A stretch of DNA of 22,257 nucleotides from a virus: positions 1 through 22,257 of the IMG/VR virus record IMGVR_UViG_3300028553_000189; one strand, written 5' to 3'. Of the stretch, positions 6,723 through 14,033 are shown in pieces. How positions within the stretch are numbered: position 1 is the first letter of the stretch; each line of letters starts with the position of its first letter. Under the pieces are notes generated by a model. The model was given only the letters and a program-made list of their open reading frames with translations, did no database searches and was not told the DNA's origin. The translations under genes and the position numbers were made by a program.

Positions 6723-7721
6723 ATGGTAAATGGTAAACATGCTTGGAGAAGCCAAAAAGAAGGGTTTCTTGATTCTCTTAACTATCTTAAAGGTAGACAA
6801 GAAGGCTTGATCAAGAGTATCAAGACACCCTGGGAAAAATTTAATGACGCATCTACAGATGGCGTTGAGTGGAACTCTATGACTGTAATTGGTGGTAGAC
6901 CGGGTAGTGGTAAAACTCTTATTGCTGACCAGATAATTAGAAGCGCTTTTACCTTTAATAAAGGACAAAAGTTTAGAGTATTACAGTTCCAGTTTGAGAT
7001 GCTTGCCCGTGTATCTGCTATCCGCGAATACAGTAGTTATCTAGGTAAGTCTTATAAGTATTTGTGTAGTGCAGATGGTATTTTAGCTCCTGAAGATCTC
7101 ACAAGATGTTATGCTTATGCCAAGAGTCGTGTTAAGTATCCAATTGATGTAGTAGATGAACCTTGTACTACATCAACATTCAAAAAGATCATCGAATCTT
7201 ACATGGAAAAACACACAGAAATTATTGACGAAGAAAAAGTTTTTACAAAAACAATCATTACTTTAGATCACTCATTACTAATCAAAAAAGAGAGTTACGA
7301 AAAAGATAAATATGAAATGCTTTACAACTTAAGCGAAACAATAACAGATTTAAAAAGAAGATATCCAATAGCATTTATCATATTAAGCCAACTAAATAGA
7401 AGCATTGACTCTCCTGAGCGCAATGAAGATGGTAAATATGGAAACTATATTTTAGAATCAGATTTATTTGGCGCAGATGCATTACTGCAGCACGCGGACA
7501 TGGTTGTTGGTATCAACAGACCAGGTAAACAAAAAATTAGATTTTATGGGCCAGATAGATACATTATAGAAGATGACAAGGTTCTTGTCATGCACTTCTT
7601 AAAATGTAGAAACGGGGACAACAGAATGAGTTTCTTTAAGGCAGAGTTTGAAAAGATGCAGATCGTAGAAGCTGATACACCACCAACACAAGAAAAGAGA
7701 ACACTAACCAAAATCGTTTAA
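6723..7721 (+). CDS. dnaB: DnaB-type replicative helicase (RecA-fold, superfamily 4), 332 aa
   Basis: This protein would unwind DNA at the phage replication fork as a hexamer. Walker A is GGRPGSGKT (starting at residue 57). The next conserved segment, LQFQFEML, matches the DnaB 'SLEM' region. The Walker B strand is TIITLDHS. The sensor-like segment FIILSQLNRSIDSPERN matches the 'LSQLNR' motif of DnaB. The tail includes an HADMVVGINRPG segment corresponding to 'AD.V..L.R'. At 332 aa it lacks most of the N-terminal domain of bacterial DnaB (usually ~450 aa), as phage versions often do. It starts 16 nt after the winged-helix gene and ends 1 nt before the next start. Confidence 0.85.
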   Translation: MVNGKHAWRSQKEGFLDSLNYLKGRQEGLIKSIKTPWEKFNDASTDGVEWNSMTVIGGRPGSGKTLIADQIIRSAFTFNKGQKFRVLQFQFEMLARVSAIREYSSYLGKSYKYLCSADGILAPEDLTRCYAYAKSRVKYPIDVVDEPCTTSTFKKIIESYMEKHTEIIDEEKVFTKTIITLDHSLLIKKESYEKDKYEMLYNLSETITDLKRRYPIAFIILSQLNRSIDSPERNEDGKYGNYILESDLFGADALLQHADMVVGINRPGKQKIRFYGPDRYIIEDDKVLVMHFLKCRNGDNRMSFFKAEFEKMQIVEADTPPTQEKRTLTKIV

Positions 7722-7722
7722 T

Positions 7723-8268
7723 ATGTCAAAAACAAGAACAGAAATCGTTAAAGAATTAAGAGAACATCACCAGTTAGTATTTAATGCGCTTAGAATACCA
7801 GATGCTGCATATATTCCTAAGCTTGCGTGGAAACCTCAAGACAAAGATTACTATTGTATGGGATTTTTTGCGAATGAACTTAGCAGTGGAGTAGATGTAT
7901 ACACAGAGTATGTAAGTTCTAATTTAGAACCAGAAGATCCTGAGCGCAAACTTTATTGCTGGAAATACAATCCACACTTTGCTGATGAATATGATACTAT
8001 TCCAACAAGTGGTGGACATGTTAGATACTTAATTCCTGTTGAAGAGCTTCATGTAGTAACCGTAGACTCAAAAATTGAGACTACACCTAATGAGTTACCA
8101 AAGCTTAAAACTAAAAGTAAAGTATTTGAGATTATGGATCCTGACAATGACGCTCCTATTGATCAGATGACAATTAAGGATCTGGCTGCAATATTGTGGC
8201 AAGCTCCTGTTAGTGACAAATCATTTTTAAACCAATTAATTATAGAAAGATGGCCGAAGCATGCTTGA
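7723..8268 (+). CDS. Hypothetical protein of the replication block, 181 aa
   Basis: ATG at 7723 follows the helicase stop by 1 nt (TAA-T-ATG). The protein starts SKTRTEIVKELREHHQLVFN, then has an aromatic middle (PKLAWKPQDKDYYCMGFF, LYCWKYNPHFADEYD). It ends with a helix-rich segment after a polar linker (PIDQMTIKDLAAILWQAPV). The tail 'MT..DLAAI.W..PVSDK.FLN.LI' suggests a short protein-interaction domain. No nucleotide-binding or zinc motif is visible. The gene overlaps the Sak4-like ATPase by 19 nt. Sitting between helicase and recombinase suggests a replication accessory role, but this is not shown by sequence. Confidence 0.55.
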   Translation: MSKTRTEIVKELREHHQLVFNALRIPDAAYIPKLAWKPQDKDYYCMGFFANELSSGVDVYTEYVSSNLEPEDPERKLYCWKYNPHFADEYDTIPTSGGHVRYLIPVEELHVVTVDSKIETTPNELPKLKTKSKVFEIMDPDNDAPIDQMTIKDLAAILWQAPVSDKSFLNQLIIERWPKHA

Positions 8269-8927
8269 TTATTGCTGAATCTGGATCAGGTAAATCTACC
8301 AGTATTCGCACATTAGACCCTGCAACAACGTTTATTATCAATGTTGCAAACAAACCTCTACCATTTAAAGGATGGCGTGAAAAGTACACACTTCTATCTA
8401 AAGAGAACCCTAAAGGTAATATGAGTAACACCTCAACACCCGGCGGAGTTGTCAAAGCATTAGAGTATGTATCTACCAACAGACCTGAAATTAAAACCAT
8501 TGTTGTAGATGACTGGCAGTATATGTCAAGTTTTGAGTTCTTTGATAGAGCACTAGAAAAAGGTTACGAGAAATTTACGCAGATTGGCGCTGGTTTAGCA
8601 GCTGTTGCTAAAACACCAAAAGATCTACGTAGTGATTTAGTAGTATTTTTCTTGACTCACTCAGAGGATTTCTACGACAGCACTGGTGCACGCAAAACCA
8701 AAGCTAAAACAATTGGTAAAATGGTCGACGAGAAATTAACACTCGAAGGTTTATTTTCAATTGTCTTATTTGGTAAGGTTAAGAAAAGCAAAGATGGTGA
8801 ACTCCGCTATGTTTTCGAGACTAAAAACTCAGGTGATAACACCTGTAAAGCTCCTTTAGAAATGTTCGAGGAAGATGAAATATCTAACGACTTAGAACTA
8901 GTACGCAAATCAATTATTAACTTCTAA
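8250..8927 (+). CDS. Sak4-like RecA-fold ATPase (AAA_24 type), 225 aa
   Basis: A Walker A motif is near the N-terminus (AESGSGKSTSIRTLDP, residues 9-24). A Walker B strand follows (KTIVVDDWQYM), then a third conserved segment (LVVFFLTHSED) equivalent to the RecA-fold sensor strand. The short length and N-terminal P-loop fit the phage Sak4 family: single-strand annealing recombinases related to the RecA/Rad51 core that work with a phage SSB. It overlaps the previous gene by 19 nt, and the SSB-like gene follows 10 nt later, which is the expected Sak4-SSB pairing. It could also be described simply as a phage nucleotide-binding protein. Confidence 0.75.
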   Translation: MAEACLIIAESGSGKSTSIRTLDPATTFIINVANKPLPFKGWREKYTLLSKENPKGNMSNTSTPGGVVKALEYVSTNRPEIKTIVVDDWQYMSSFEFFDRALEKGYEKFTQIGAGLAAVAKTPKDLRSDLVVFFLTHSEDFYDSTGARKTKAKTIGKMVDEKLTLEGLFSIVLFGKVKKSKDGELRYVFETKNSGDNTCKAPLEMFEEDEISNDLELVRKSIINF

Positions 8928-8937
8928 TTTAATCACT

Positions 8938-9663
8938 ATGGCGCTTAGCACAAAAAAAGTAACCACCGAGGGTGGTGGTAGTTACATCTCAAAAACAATT
9001 GAGCCCGGAAATGTAAAAGCAATGATTCACGAGGTAAAACTTGAGCCTTTTACTTTTGTAGAAAACTCCTATCATATTGTTATGGAGTTAGAAACAGAAG
9101 AAATCCCAGGTTTTGAAGGTTTTGCAATTAATCGTGATAAACCAGATGGTCTCAAATACAAAGGTCAAGTTGGCAGAGTTAAACTTAGTCAATATGCTTA
9201 TGTAGATGGTGTAACCAAAACTGGTCGTGAAGTATCCCGCGATACTGAAATCTTGCGGGGTATTAAAAACATCTGCGAAGCAACAGATTGTGTAGGATGG
9301 TTCAACAACCAAGATGAAAAACACGATACTATTGAATCGTTTGTTAATGCTTTTAATAGCGAGAAGCCTTTCGGTGCTGTGCTAATTAACTTTTGTATAG
9401 CTGGTAAAGAGTATCAGAGCCGCGAGGGTTATACTCGATATGAGTTATTCCTACCACGCACGGGTAAAGGTGAAGTAGCTATGGAATTAGCAGATTTAGA
9501 TGAAGGTAAAACATCTAGATTAGTAACATTTGATATAAATACACATGTTACTAAGAAACCTGGTTCTAAACCTGTAACATCATTTGGTAGTAATGCAAGT
9601 AATGATGATATACCATTTGAACCAGGAGATTTCAGTACACCAGCAGGTGATTTTGAACTCTAA
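8938..9663 (+). CDS. Probable single-stranded DNA-binding protein, 241 aa
   Basis: The N-terminal ~170 residues are beta-rich with aromatic and basic strands, compatible with an OB-type fold (KAMIHEVKLEPFTFVENSYH, KYKGQVGRVKLSQYAYVDG, REGYTRYELFLPR). A low-complexity linker follows (KKPGSKPVTSFGSNASN), then an acidic, hydrophobic tail with DDIPF at residues 223-227. DDIPF is the partner-binding tip of bacterial SSB proteins. Here it is 14 residues from the end, and a second acidic tip (AGDFEL) closes the protein. The position right after the Sak4-like ATPase supports the call. It is the last gene before a strong terminator. Confidence 0.72.
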   Translation: MALSTKKVTTEGGGSYISKTIEPGNVKAMIHEVKLEPFTFVENSYHIVMELETEEIPGFEGFAINRDKPDGLKYKGQVGRVKLSQYAYVDGVTKTGREVSRDTEILRGIKNICEATDCVGWFNNQDEKHDTIESFVNAFNSEKPFGAVLINFCIAGKEYQSREGYTRYELFLPRTGKGEVAMELADLDEGKTSRLVTFDINTHVTKKPGSKPVTSFGSNASNDDIPFEPGDFSTPAGDFEL

Positions 9664-9683
9664 ACAATAAGTAGGTAGTTAAA

Positions 9684-9710
9684 TAGCCCCTGAGCAATCG
9701 GGGGCTTTTT
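9684..9710 (+). terminator. Rho-independent terminator after the SSB-like gene
   Basis: The stem AGCCCC (9685-9690) pairs with GGGGCT (9701-9706) around a 10-nt loop, followed by a T run to 9710. It lies 22 nt after the SSB-like stop and closes the UDG-to-SSB transcript. It is 18 nt before the primase start, and no host-type promoter is visible in between. Confidence 0.85.
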
Positions 9711-9728
9711 ACTATGTAACAAAAACCG

Positions 9729-10694
9729 ATGATTAAAACCAAGAATATAGTATTTGATATAGAAAATGTACCTGCTACCTGGGTTTTTGAACACTACTTG
9801 TGTTGTGAGCCACTCACTGGTCAAAATGTAAAGATCAACTCTGTATTTAACCCAAATGATAAAAATCCTTCAATGTTTCTCTATGTCAACCCAACAGGTA
9901 GATATAAATACAAGGATTTTTCTACTGGAGCCCAAGGTGATCAAATTGATTTAGTAGCAGAACTATTTAGTATATCCCGTGTAGAAGCTATCAACAAGAT
10001 AATGCACGAGTATTCTAAAAGCAACAACACAGAAAGTCAACAAAGAATAATCAAAAAAGAAGTTTTTAGGATTGAAGAACACTCAATGCGCCACTGGACT
10101 GATCAAGATGCTAAGTTTTGGCAGCGATACCATATTGGTAGCGCAATACTTGACCATTATAATGTACAGCCTTTAGAAAGCTATACTTATTCTAAAACAA
10201 AAGGTGCTGAGATTAAATATTCTAAGATTTCTAAGAACTATGTATATGGTTATTTTAAAGAAGATGGTACTCTATATAAGATATATCAGCCATATAGTAC
10301 CACCGCCAAGTTTTTAAAAGTCAAATCTTACATTCAAGGTCTAGATCAGTTACAAAATGACAAAGATGTCTTGTTTATACTGTCTTCACTAAAAGATCTT
10401 ATGGCTTTTAGAATACTAGGTTTTAACAATGCTACATTTCTGGCACCAGATAGTGAAAACTCTGTTATACCAGAAAAAACCATGTCAAAGTTAAAAAGCA
10501 GCTTTTCTCAAGTGATTGTTATATTTGATAATGATCAGGCAGGTATAAACTCTATGATTAAATATGAGCAGTTATACTCGATTAGAAGTGTGCACTTAAC
10601 TCTTGATAAGGATGTGGCTGATTGTGTTAAGCGTCACGGTGTAGATACCACCCGGCAAGCAATTGTAACCTCCTATAAACAGAAATATGGGTAA
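9729..10694 (+). CDS. DnaG-type primase with TOPRIM domain, 321 aa
   Basis: This protein would make RNA primers for phage DNA synthesis. The N-terminal part has a zinc-domain-like stretch (YLCCEPLTGQNVKINSVFNP, then DKNPSMFLY and YKDFSTGAQGDQIDLVAELF), like phage primases of the CHC2 type but with few Cys. The TOPRIM domain is visible in the second half: DVLFILSSLKDLMAF, then VIVIFDNDQAGINSM carrying DxDxxG. The usual TOPRIM glutamate (V.EG..D) is replaced, reading LSSLKD. At 321 aa it lacks a helicase-binding domain of normal size. It follows the terminator at 9684-9710 and overlaps the next gene by 8 nt. Confidence 0.78.
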   Translation: MIKTKNIVFDIENVPATWVFEHYLCCEPLTGQNVKINSVFNPNDKNPSMFLYVNPTGRYKYKDFSTGAQGDQIDLVAELFSISRVEAINKIMHEYSKSNNTESQQRIIKKEVFRIEEHSMRHWTDQDAKFWQRYHIGSAILDHYNVQPLESYTYSKTKGAEIKYSKISKNYVYGYFKEDGTLYKIYQPYSTTAKFLKVKSYIQGLDQLQNDKDVLFILSSLKDLMAFRILGFNNATFLAPDSENSVIPEKTMSKLKSSFSQVIVIFDNDQAGINSMIKYEQLYSIRSVHLTLDKDVADCVKRHGVDTTRQAIVTSYKQKYG

Positions 10695-10881
10695 ACCATT
10701 TGATGATTTTAGAACGTATGTTGAAAAAATAGCTAAAGAATTTCCAGAAGAAAGCGAAAGCCTTTTTATTCTTTATCTTAGTTGTGGTCAAGAAATTGAC
10801 GACGGCGCACCAGTAGATGAAACAATCTATGAATACATTGCAGAAATTGAAGATATAATAAAACAGTTAAAAAATGAGTAA
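10687..10881 (+). CDS. Small acidic hypothetical protein, 64 aa
   Basis: The start overlaps the primase stop by 8 nt (ATGGGTAA) and the stop overlaps the resolvase start by 8 nt (ATGAGTAA). The protein is very acidic and helical (FRTYVEKIAKEFPEESESLF, then ETIYEYIAEIEDIIKQLKNE). It has no motif. Such small acidic proteins in replication blocks are sometimes partner-binding subunits, but nothing here shows that. Confidence 0.6.
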   Translation: MGKPFDDFRTYVEKIAKEFPEESESLFILYLSCGQEIDDGAPVDETIYEYIAEIEDIIKQLKNE

Positions 10882-11377
10882 ATACATAACCGTTGATCCT
10901 GGTAAAAAAGGAGCAATCATTTTTAGAGACAGTGATAATAAGATTACAGTTTTTAAAATGCCATTGATTAAAGATCAGCTAGATTATTATGAGTTTAACA
11001 AACTAATCAAAAGTATTAAACAAGAACATCCTGATGTAAAACTAGTATGCGAAAAAGTTGGAGTAATCTTTGGTACCAGCAAAACTACTGCATTCTCTAT
11101 GGGTCACCAATCTGGTGCTATTGAAATGTGTGCTATTGCTAATGATATAATCTACACTTTAGTACCTCCTAAAACTTGGCAGAAAGTAATGTTTTTAGGA
11201 ATACCAGCTATTCAAAAAGCAAAAAGCTCTGCTAATGATACAAAAGCTATGGCTCTAATCGCAGCTAAAAGATTGTTCCCAGAGGATATGCTAAAAACAA
11301 ATCCTAAGAATAAACCCCACGACGGAATAGTAGACGCATTATTAATCTCTGAATACGCATGTCGAACAAATTTGTAA
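10874..11377 (+). CDS. RuvC-like Holliday junction resolvase, 167 aa
   Basis: The RNase H-like fold is marked by ITVDPGKKGAIIF at the N-terminus (Asp8-Pro-Gly, first metal ligand). A central strand follows with the acidic residue (KLVCEKVGVIFGTSKTT), and the C-terminal NKPHDGIVDALLISEYA holds the final acidic residues. The length is close to RuvC (~170 aa). RuvC enzymes cut four-way junctions; in phages they process replication or packaging branches. The 8-nt overlap with the upstream gene and 19-nt overlap with the next one put it in the primase-to-AAA transcript. Confidence 0.8.
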   Translation: MSKYITVDPGKKGAIIFRDSDNKITVFKMPLIKDQLDYYEFNKLIKSIKQEHPDVKLVCEKVGVIFGTSKTTAFSMGHQSGAIEMCAIANDIIYTLVPPKTWQKVMFLGIPAIQKAKSSANDTKAMALIAAKRLFPEDMLKTNPKNKPHDGIVDALLISEYACRTNL

Positions 11378-11565
11378 CAACAGAAATAGAAAATAAAGCT
11401 CAAGAGCTTATTGAAAATTATAGCCTCGAAGGTGCTATAAAACAAGCTCAACAGGTAATATTCTTTGCAGAAGAAAATCCTTTACCTATAGCTGAAAATA
11501 AATTAAAAGTCTGGAATAAAACATTAACATATTTACTAAGTAAGCAAAATGACAGAAACAAATAG
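11359..11565 (+). CDS. Small hypothetical protein, 68 aa
   Basis: It starts 19 nt inside the end of the resolvase gene and ends 17 nt inside the next gene. The protein is helical (ENKAQELIENYSLEGAIKQA, then NKLKVWNKTLTYLLSKQNDR). The pattern 'A.ELIENYSLEGAIKQAQQVI' resembles small helical phage proteins of unknown role. No other motif. Confidence 0.55.
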   Translation: MSNKFVTTEIENKAQELIENYSLEGAIKQAQQVIFFAEENPLPIAENKLKVWNKTLTYLLSKQNDRNK

Positions 11566-11938
11566 CTATGTTGAAAAGTTAGAGAACATATGTAAAATGC
11601 TAAATGGTCAAAAAGAAGACATAACTATCGCAATGTTTTCTTTAAAACAAGAACAAAAAAACTTACTAGAATTATTAGTCCTTTTAATAAAGCTTAGAGG
11701 TATTAAACTAGAATGTGACCAGGTAAATTTTAGTCTAATAGCACAAATTATGAATGACCAGCTGAGTATAAACAGTTATACTAAAGCTTTTCATTTAGTA
11801 TATGATGATGATTCTCTTTATCTATTGATGCATGAAACTATAAGAAATGCAACAACTAGAATTAATTATGAAATACTAAATAGTTGTTCAGATGTAAAAA
11901 AAGTCAAAATACAATTTCAAATCGTAGACAATGAATAG
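11549..11938 (+). CDS. Hypothetical protein, 129 aa
   Basis: The protein is helical in its first half with a coiled-coil-like region (MFSLKQEQKNLLELLVLLIK). A mixed second half follows (KAFHLVYDDDSLYLLMHETI) and the C-terminus is beta-rich (KKVKIQFQIVDNE). No family recognised. The gene overlaps its neighbour on each side: 17 nt upstream and 8 nt (ATGAATAG) with the metallopeptidase exon 1 downstream. That suggests translational coupling with the metallopeptidase. Confidence 0.55.
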   Translation: MTETNSYVEKLENICKMLNGQKEDITIAMFSLKQEQKNLLELLVLLIKLRGIKLECDQVNFSLIAQIMNDQLSINSYTKAFHLVYDDDSLYLLMHETIRNATTRINYEILNSCSDVKKVKIQFQIVDNE

Positions 11939-12148
11939 ACATGAAACACTAGCAAAGGCTGTTAAAAACCTTATGCTAAAAGAACCATTTTATGGCATAT
12001 TTGCTCTTAGTTTAAACAAAGAGTTTTCTGATGTTGTACCCACAGCAGGTGTAGCAAAAATGGGTATTAACTACAAGTTAGCTATTAACCCAACATTCTG
12101 GGATAGCTTGGAAATGAATGTAAAAGAAGGAGTACTTCAACACGAGCT
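11931..12148 (+). CDS. Zinc metallopeptidase/VWA protein, exon 1 of 3 (spliced product 395 aa)
   Basis: The gene is a join of 11931-12148, 13253-14033 and 14997-15185. The spliced protein fits the VWA-like metallopeptidase family (DUF2201 type). Its zinc motif HELLH is at residues 71-75 with a following His80. The VWA domain has MIDAS DTSGS at 277-281, Thr334 and Asp358. Exon 1 encodes residues 1-72 and two bases of codon 73, stopping inside HEXXH. Unspliced reading would end at 12185 with a broken motif. Proteins of this family pair with MoxR AAA+ ATPases, one of which is encoded immediately downstream. Substrate unknown. Exon 1 starts in an 8-nt overlap with the upstream gene. Confidence 0.85.
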
Positions 12149-12331
12149 CAATGTAAGGGCTCCTCGTATAGGAATATACGTGTAAAATATCTTAAATTGA
12201 CGGGAACCGCCTTAGAGCTTTGTGCACCAAACATGAGTAGTGATACATTATGTGGCCAGAATAATTACCTGGGTATGGTAAAAGAAACAAAGATTGGCAA
12301 ATCCGCAGCGAAATTTTTTGGTTTTATCAAT

Positions 12332-12339
12332 TATTTTTG
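12332..12339 (+). promoter_or_regulatory. Weak promoter-like TATTTTTG before the intron 1 endonuclease gene
   Basis: TATTTTTG fits TAnnTTTG and lies 26 nt before the ATG at 12366. No -33 element is found at the right distance: the nearest TTTG, at 12317-12320, is only 11 nt upstream. The motif occurs by chance fairly often in DNA this AT-rich, so this is a weak call. Confidence 0.25.
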
Positions 12340-12365
12340 GTATATTATAACATATATATTTACAT

Positions 12366-13202
12366 ATGCTAAACCCAGAAATAAAAGAACAGATTGTTAA
12401 GGAGTATGTTACCTTTAAAAAATCAGCATATACGATAGCTAAGATGTTAAACATCAATATAAAATCCGTATATAGAACGCTAAAAGCAAAAGGAAAATCT
12501 TCAAGAACAATGTCACAAGCAGCAATGAGATACACAGACAATACATCTTTTTTCAACAATATAAATTGTGAAAAAAAAGCTTATTGGTTGGGTGTATTAT
12601 ATGCTGACGGTAATGTTTCAACTATTAAAAAAGGTTCGGGACAAGTATTTTTAACATCTTCAGACAAAGAATGGGTAGAAAGTTTTTTAAAAGATTTAGA
12701 CTCAAACAGAATGTGTCATAAAGAAACACATAACAAGTTTAAATCTGTCATATGGAAAGCTCAAATTACCTCAAATGAAATGCACCAAGCTTTAGTAAAG
12801 TTAGGTTGCGTTCCTAAAAAGTCTTTAGTTATAAGATTGCCTTTATTGTCTTCAAGACTTATGCCTCACTTTATCCGAGGATATTTTGATGGAGACGGTA
12901 GTGTAGGTGCTTATAAAAACATTCAATCTTCTGAATGGAAAATACTCAAAAGTAGTATCTGTTCGGGCTCTGAAGAGTTTATAAAAGATATTCTTAAAAT
13001 ATTACCTGTGAAAAACAAAAAATATAGTTATAAAGGAGTCTACATATTACAGCTTTCTTTACATGATACACTGAGATTATACAATTACATGTATAACGAC
13101 GCTACAGTATACTTAGAGAGAAAGAAAAAAGTATTTGATGACTATTTTAAAATCTATATTCCAAAAAAGACGTTCAACGACTACAATAGATTACCCAAAT
13201 AA
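12366..13202 (+). CDS. LAGLIDADG-family homing endonuclease of intron 1, 278 aa
   Basis: This protein would cut intron-free copies of the metallopeptidase gene so that repair copies the intron in. Residues ~1-45 form a helix-turn-helix (VTFKKSAYTIAKMLNINIKS). Two LAGLIDADG-like motifs follow: KKAYWLGVLYADGNVS and HFIRGYFDGDGSVG, each ending in the catalytic acidic residue. It is related to the intron 2 enzyme, which lacks the N-terminal helix-turn-helix. The last ~11 residues are encoded by the intron's R element, so its translation must compete with RNA folding. The DOD-type motifs also occur in inteins, but no protein-splicing blocks are present and the ORF is free-standing in an intron RNA. 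Confidence 0.88.
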   Translation: MLNPEIKEQIVKEYVTFKKSAYTIAKMLNINIKSVYRTLKAKGKSSRTMSQAAMRYTDNTSFFNNINCEKKAYWLGVLYADGNVSTIKKGSGQVFLTSSDKEWVESFLKDLDSNRMCHKETHNKFKSVIWKAQITSNEMHQALVKLGCVPKKSLVIRLPLLSSRLMPHFIRGYFDGDGSVGAYKNIQSSEWKILKSSICSGSEEFIKDILKILPVKNKKYSYKGVYILQLSLHDTLRLYNYMYNDATVYLERKKKVFDDYFKIYIPKKTFNDYNRLPK

Positions 13203-13252
13203 GGGTAAAGGTATAGTCTGATCTCATATGAAAGTATGAGTTAACACAAATG

Positions 13253-14033
13253 ATTACACATAGCATTCTTTCATCTCTATTTGCAAGATGCATATAATGA
13301 TAAAGAACTATTTAATGTGGCTGCTGACATGGAGGTAAATCAGTACATTGAACGTGAGAATCTTCCAGAAGAGGGCATTTTCATAGAAAATTATCGAGAG
13401 CTTAATCTTGATAAGAAAGCCGGTAGTGATTACTATTACAAAGCTCTTCAAAAAGCTCAAGATCAAAAAGATAAAAAGGGCACATGTGGTTGTGGAGCAA
13501 TGGATGATCTTCTTGACAAAATTAGAAATGGTGAACCATTACCTTGTGATCATCCTAACTGGAAAGATTTTGAAGGATTAACAGATGCTGAAAAGCAACT
13601 ACTCAAAAGGCAAACTACACATTTAATTAAAGATGTACAAAATGCTCTAAAAGGTAGAGGTACAATGCCTGGTGAAATTGCAGAGCTTATTGAAATGATG
13701 AAAGATATACCGCCAAAATTTGACTGGCGCCAATATCTTCGTCGTTTTACTGGTGGCTCCATTATTCCTTACACTAAAAAACTAAGACGTAAATACAACA
13801 AACGCTATGAAGACAATCCAGGTTTAAAGATTAAATACCACAAACATCTATTAGTAGCTATTGACACATCTGGTTCTGTTAATACAAGTGAGCTCAAAGA
13901 ATTTGTAAACGAGCTTGTTCACATTCACAAAACCGGTGGTCAAATTACTGTTGCACAAACAGACACCGCTATTTCTAAAATGGAAAAATTTAATCCTCGA
14001 GAGATTGAATATAAAATTCATGGTCGTGGAGGT
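13253..14033 (+). CDS. Zinc metallopeptidase/VWA protein, exon 2 of 3
   Basis: Exon 2 encodes the last base of codon 73 through residue 333. It starts LHIAFFHLYLQDAYNDKELF, completing HELLH, then NVAADMEVNQYIE, where the acidic residues near 98-100 are candidate third zinc ligands. A Cys/Asp-rich spacer follows (GTCGCGAMDD), then a linker and the VWA fold with HLLVAIDTSGSVNTSEL (MIDAS DxSxS, residues 277-281). It ends at HGRGG; the next residue, Thr334 of the MIDAS, comes from exon 3. Without splicing the frame would run on to a stop at 14066. A gene finder would call this piece from a TTG at 13281 and miss the first nine codons. Confidence 0.88.

Larger units (their letters stand above)
12149..13252 (+). 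ncRNA. Group I intron 1 (in the metallopeptidase HEXXH codon)
   Basis: Self-splicing intron of 1104 nt. P1: exon GAGCTC (12144-12149) pairs with GGGCTC (12157-12162), placing U12148.G at the 5' splice site. P10: intron TGTAA (12152-12156) pairs with exon TTACA (13254-13258). Core elements: P (about 12194-12207, TTGACGGGAA), Q (12299-12310, AATCCGCAGC), R (13171-13190, GTTCAACGACTA), S (13208-13223, GGTATAGTCTGA); R GACTA pairs with S TAGTC as P7. The P9-like hairpin is CTCATA-TGAAAG-TATGAG (13223-13240). The terminal G is 13252. P4 appears to hold a bulged A. The endonuclease gene sits between Q and R, the P6 loop. Splicing rebuilds CTA (Leu73) and the HELLH motif. Confidence 0.92.

Noticed and set aside
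12197-12400. A 67-codon + strand ORF (starting MTGTALELCAPNMSSDTLCG) in intron 1
   Set aside because: It lies over the P and Q elements of the group I core and has no homing enzyme or other domain; it is structured RNA, not a gene.
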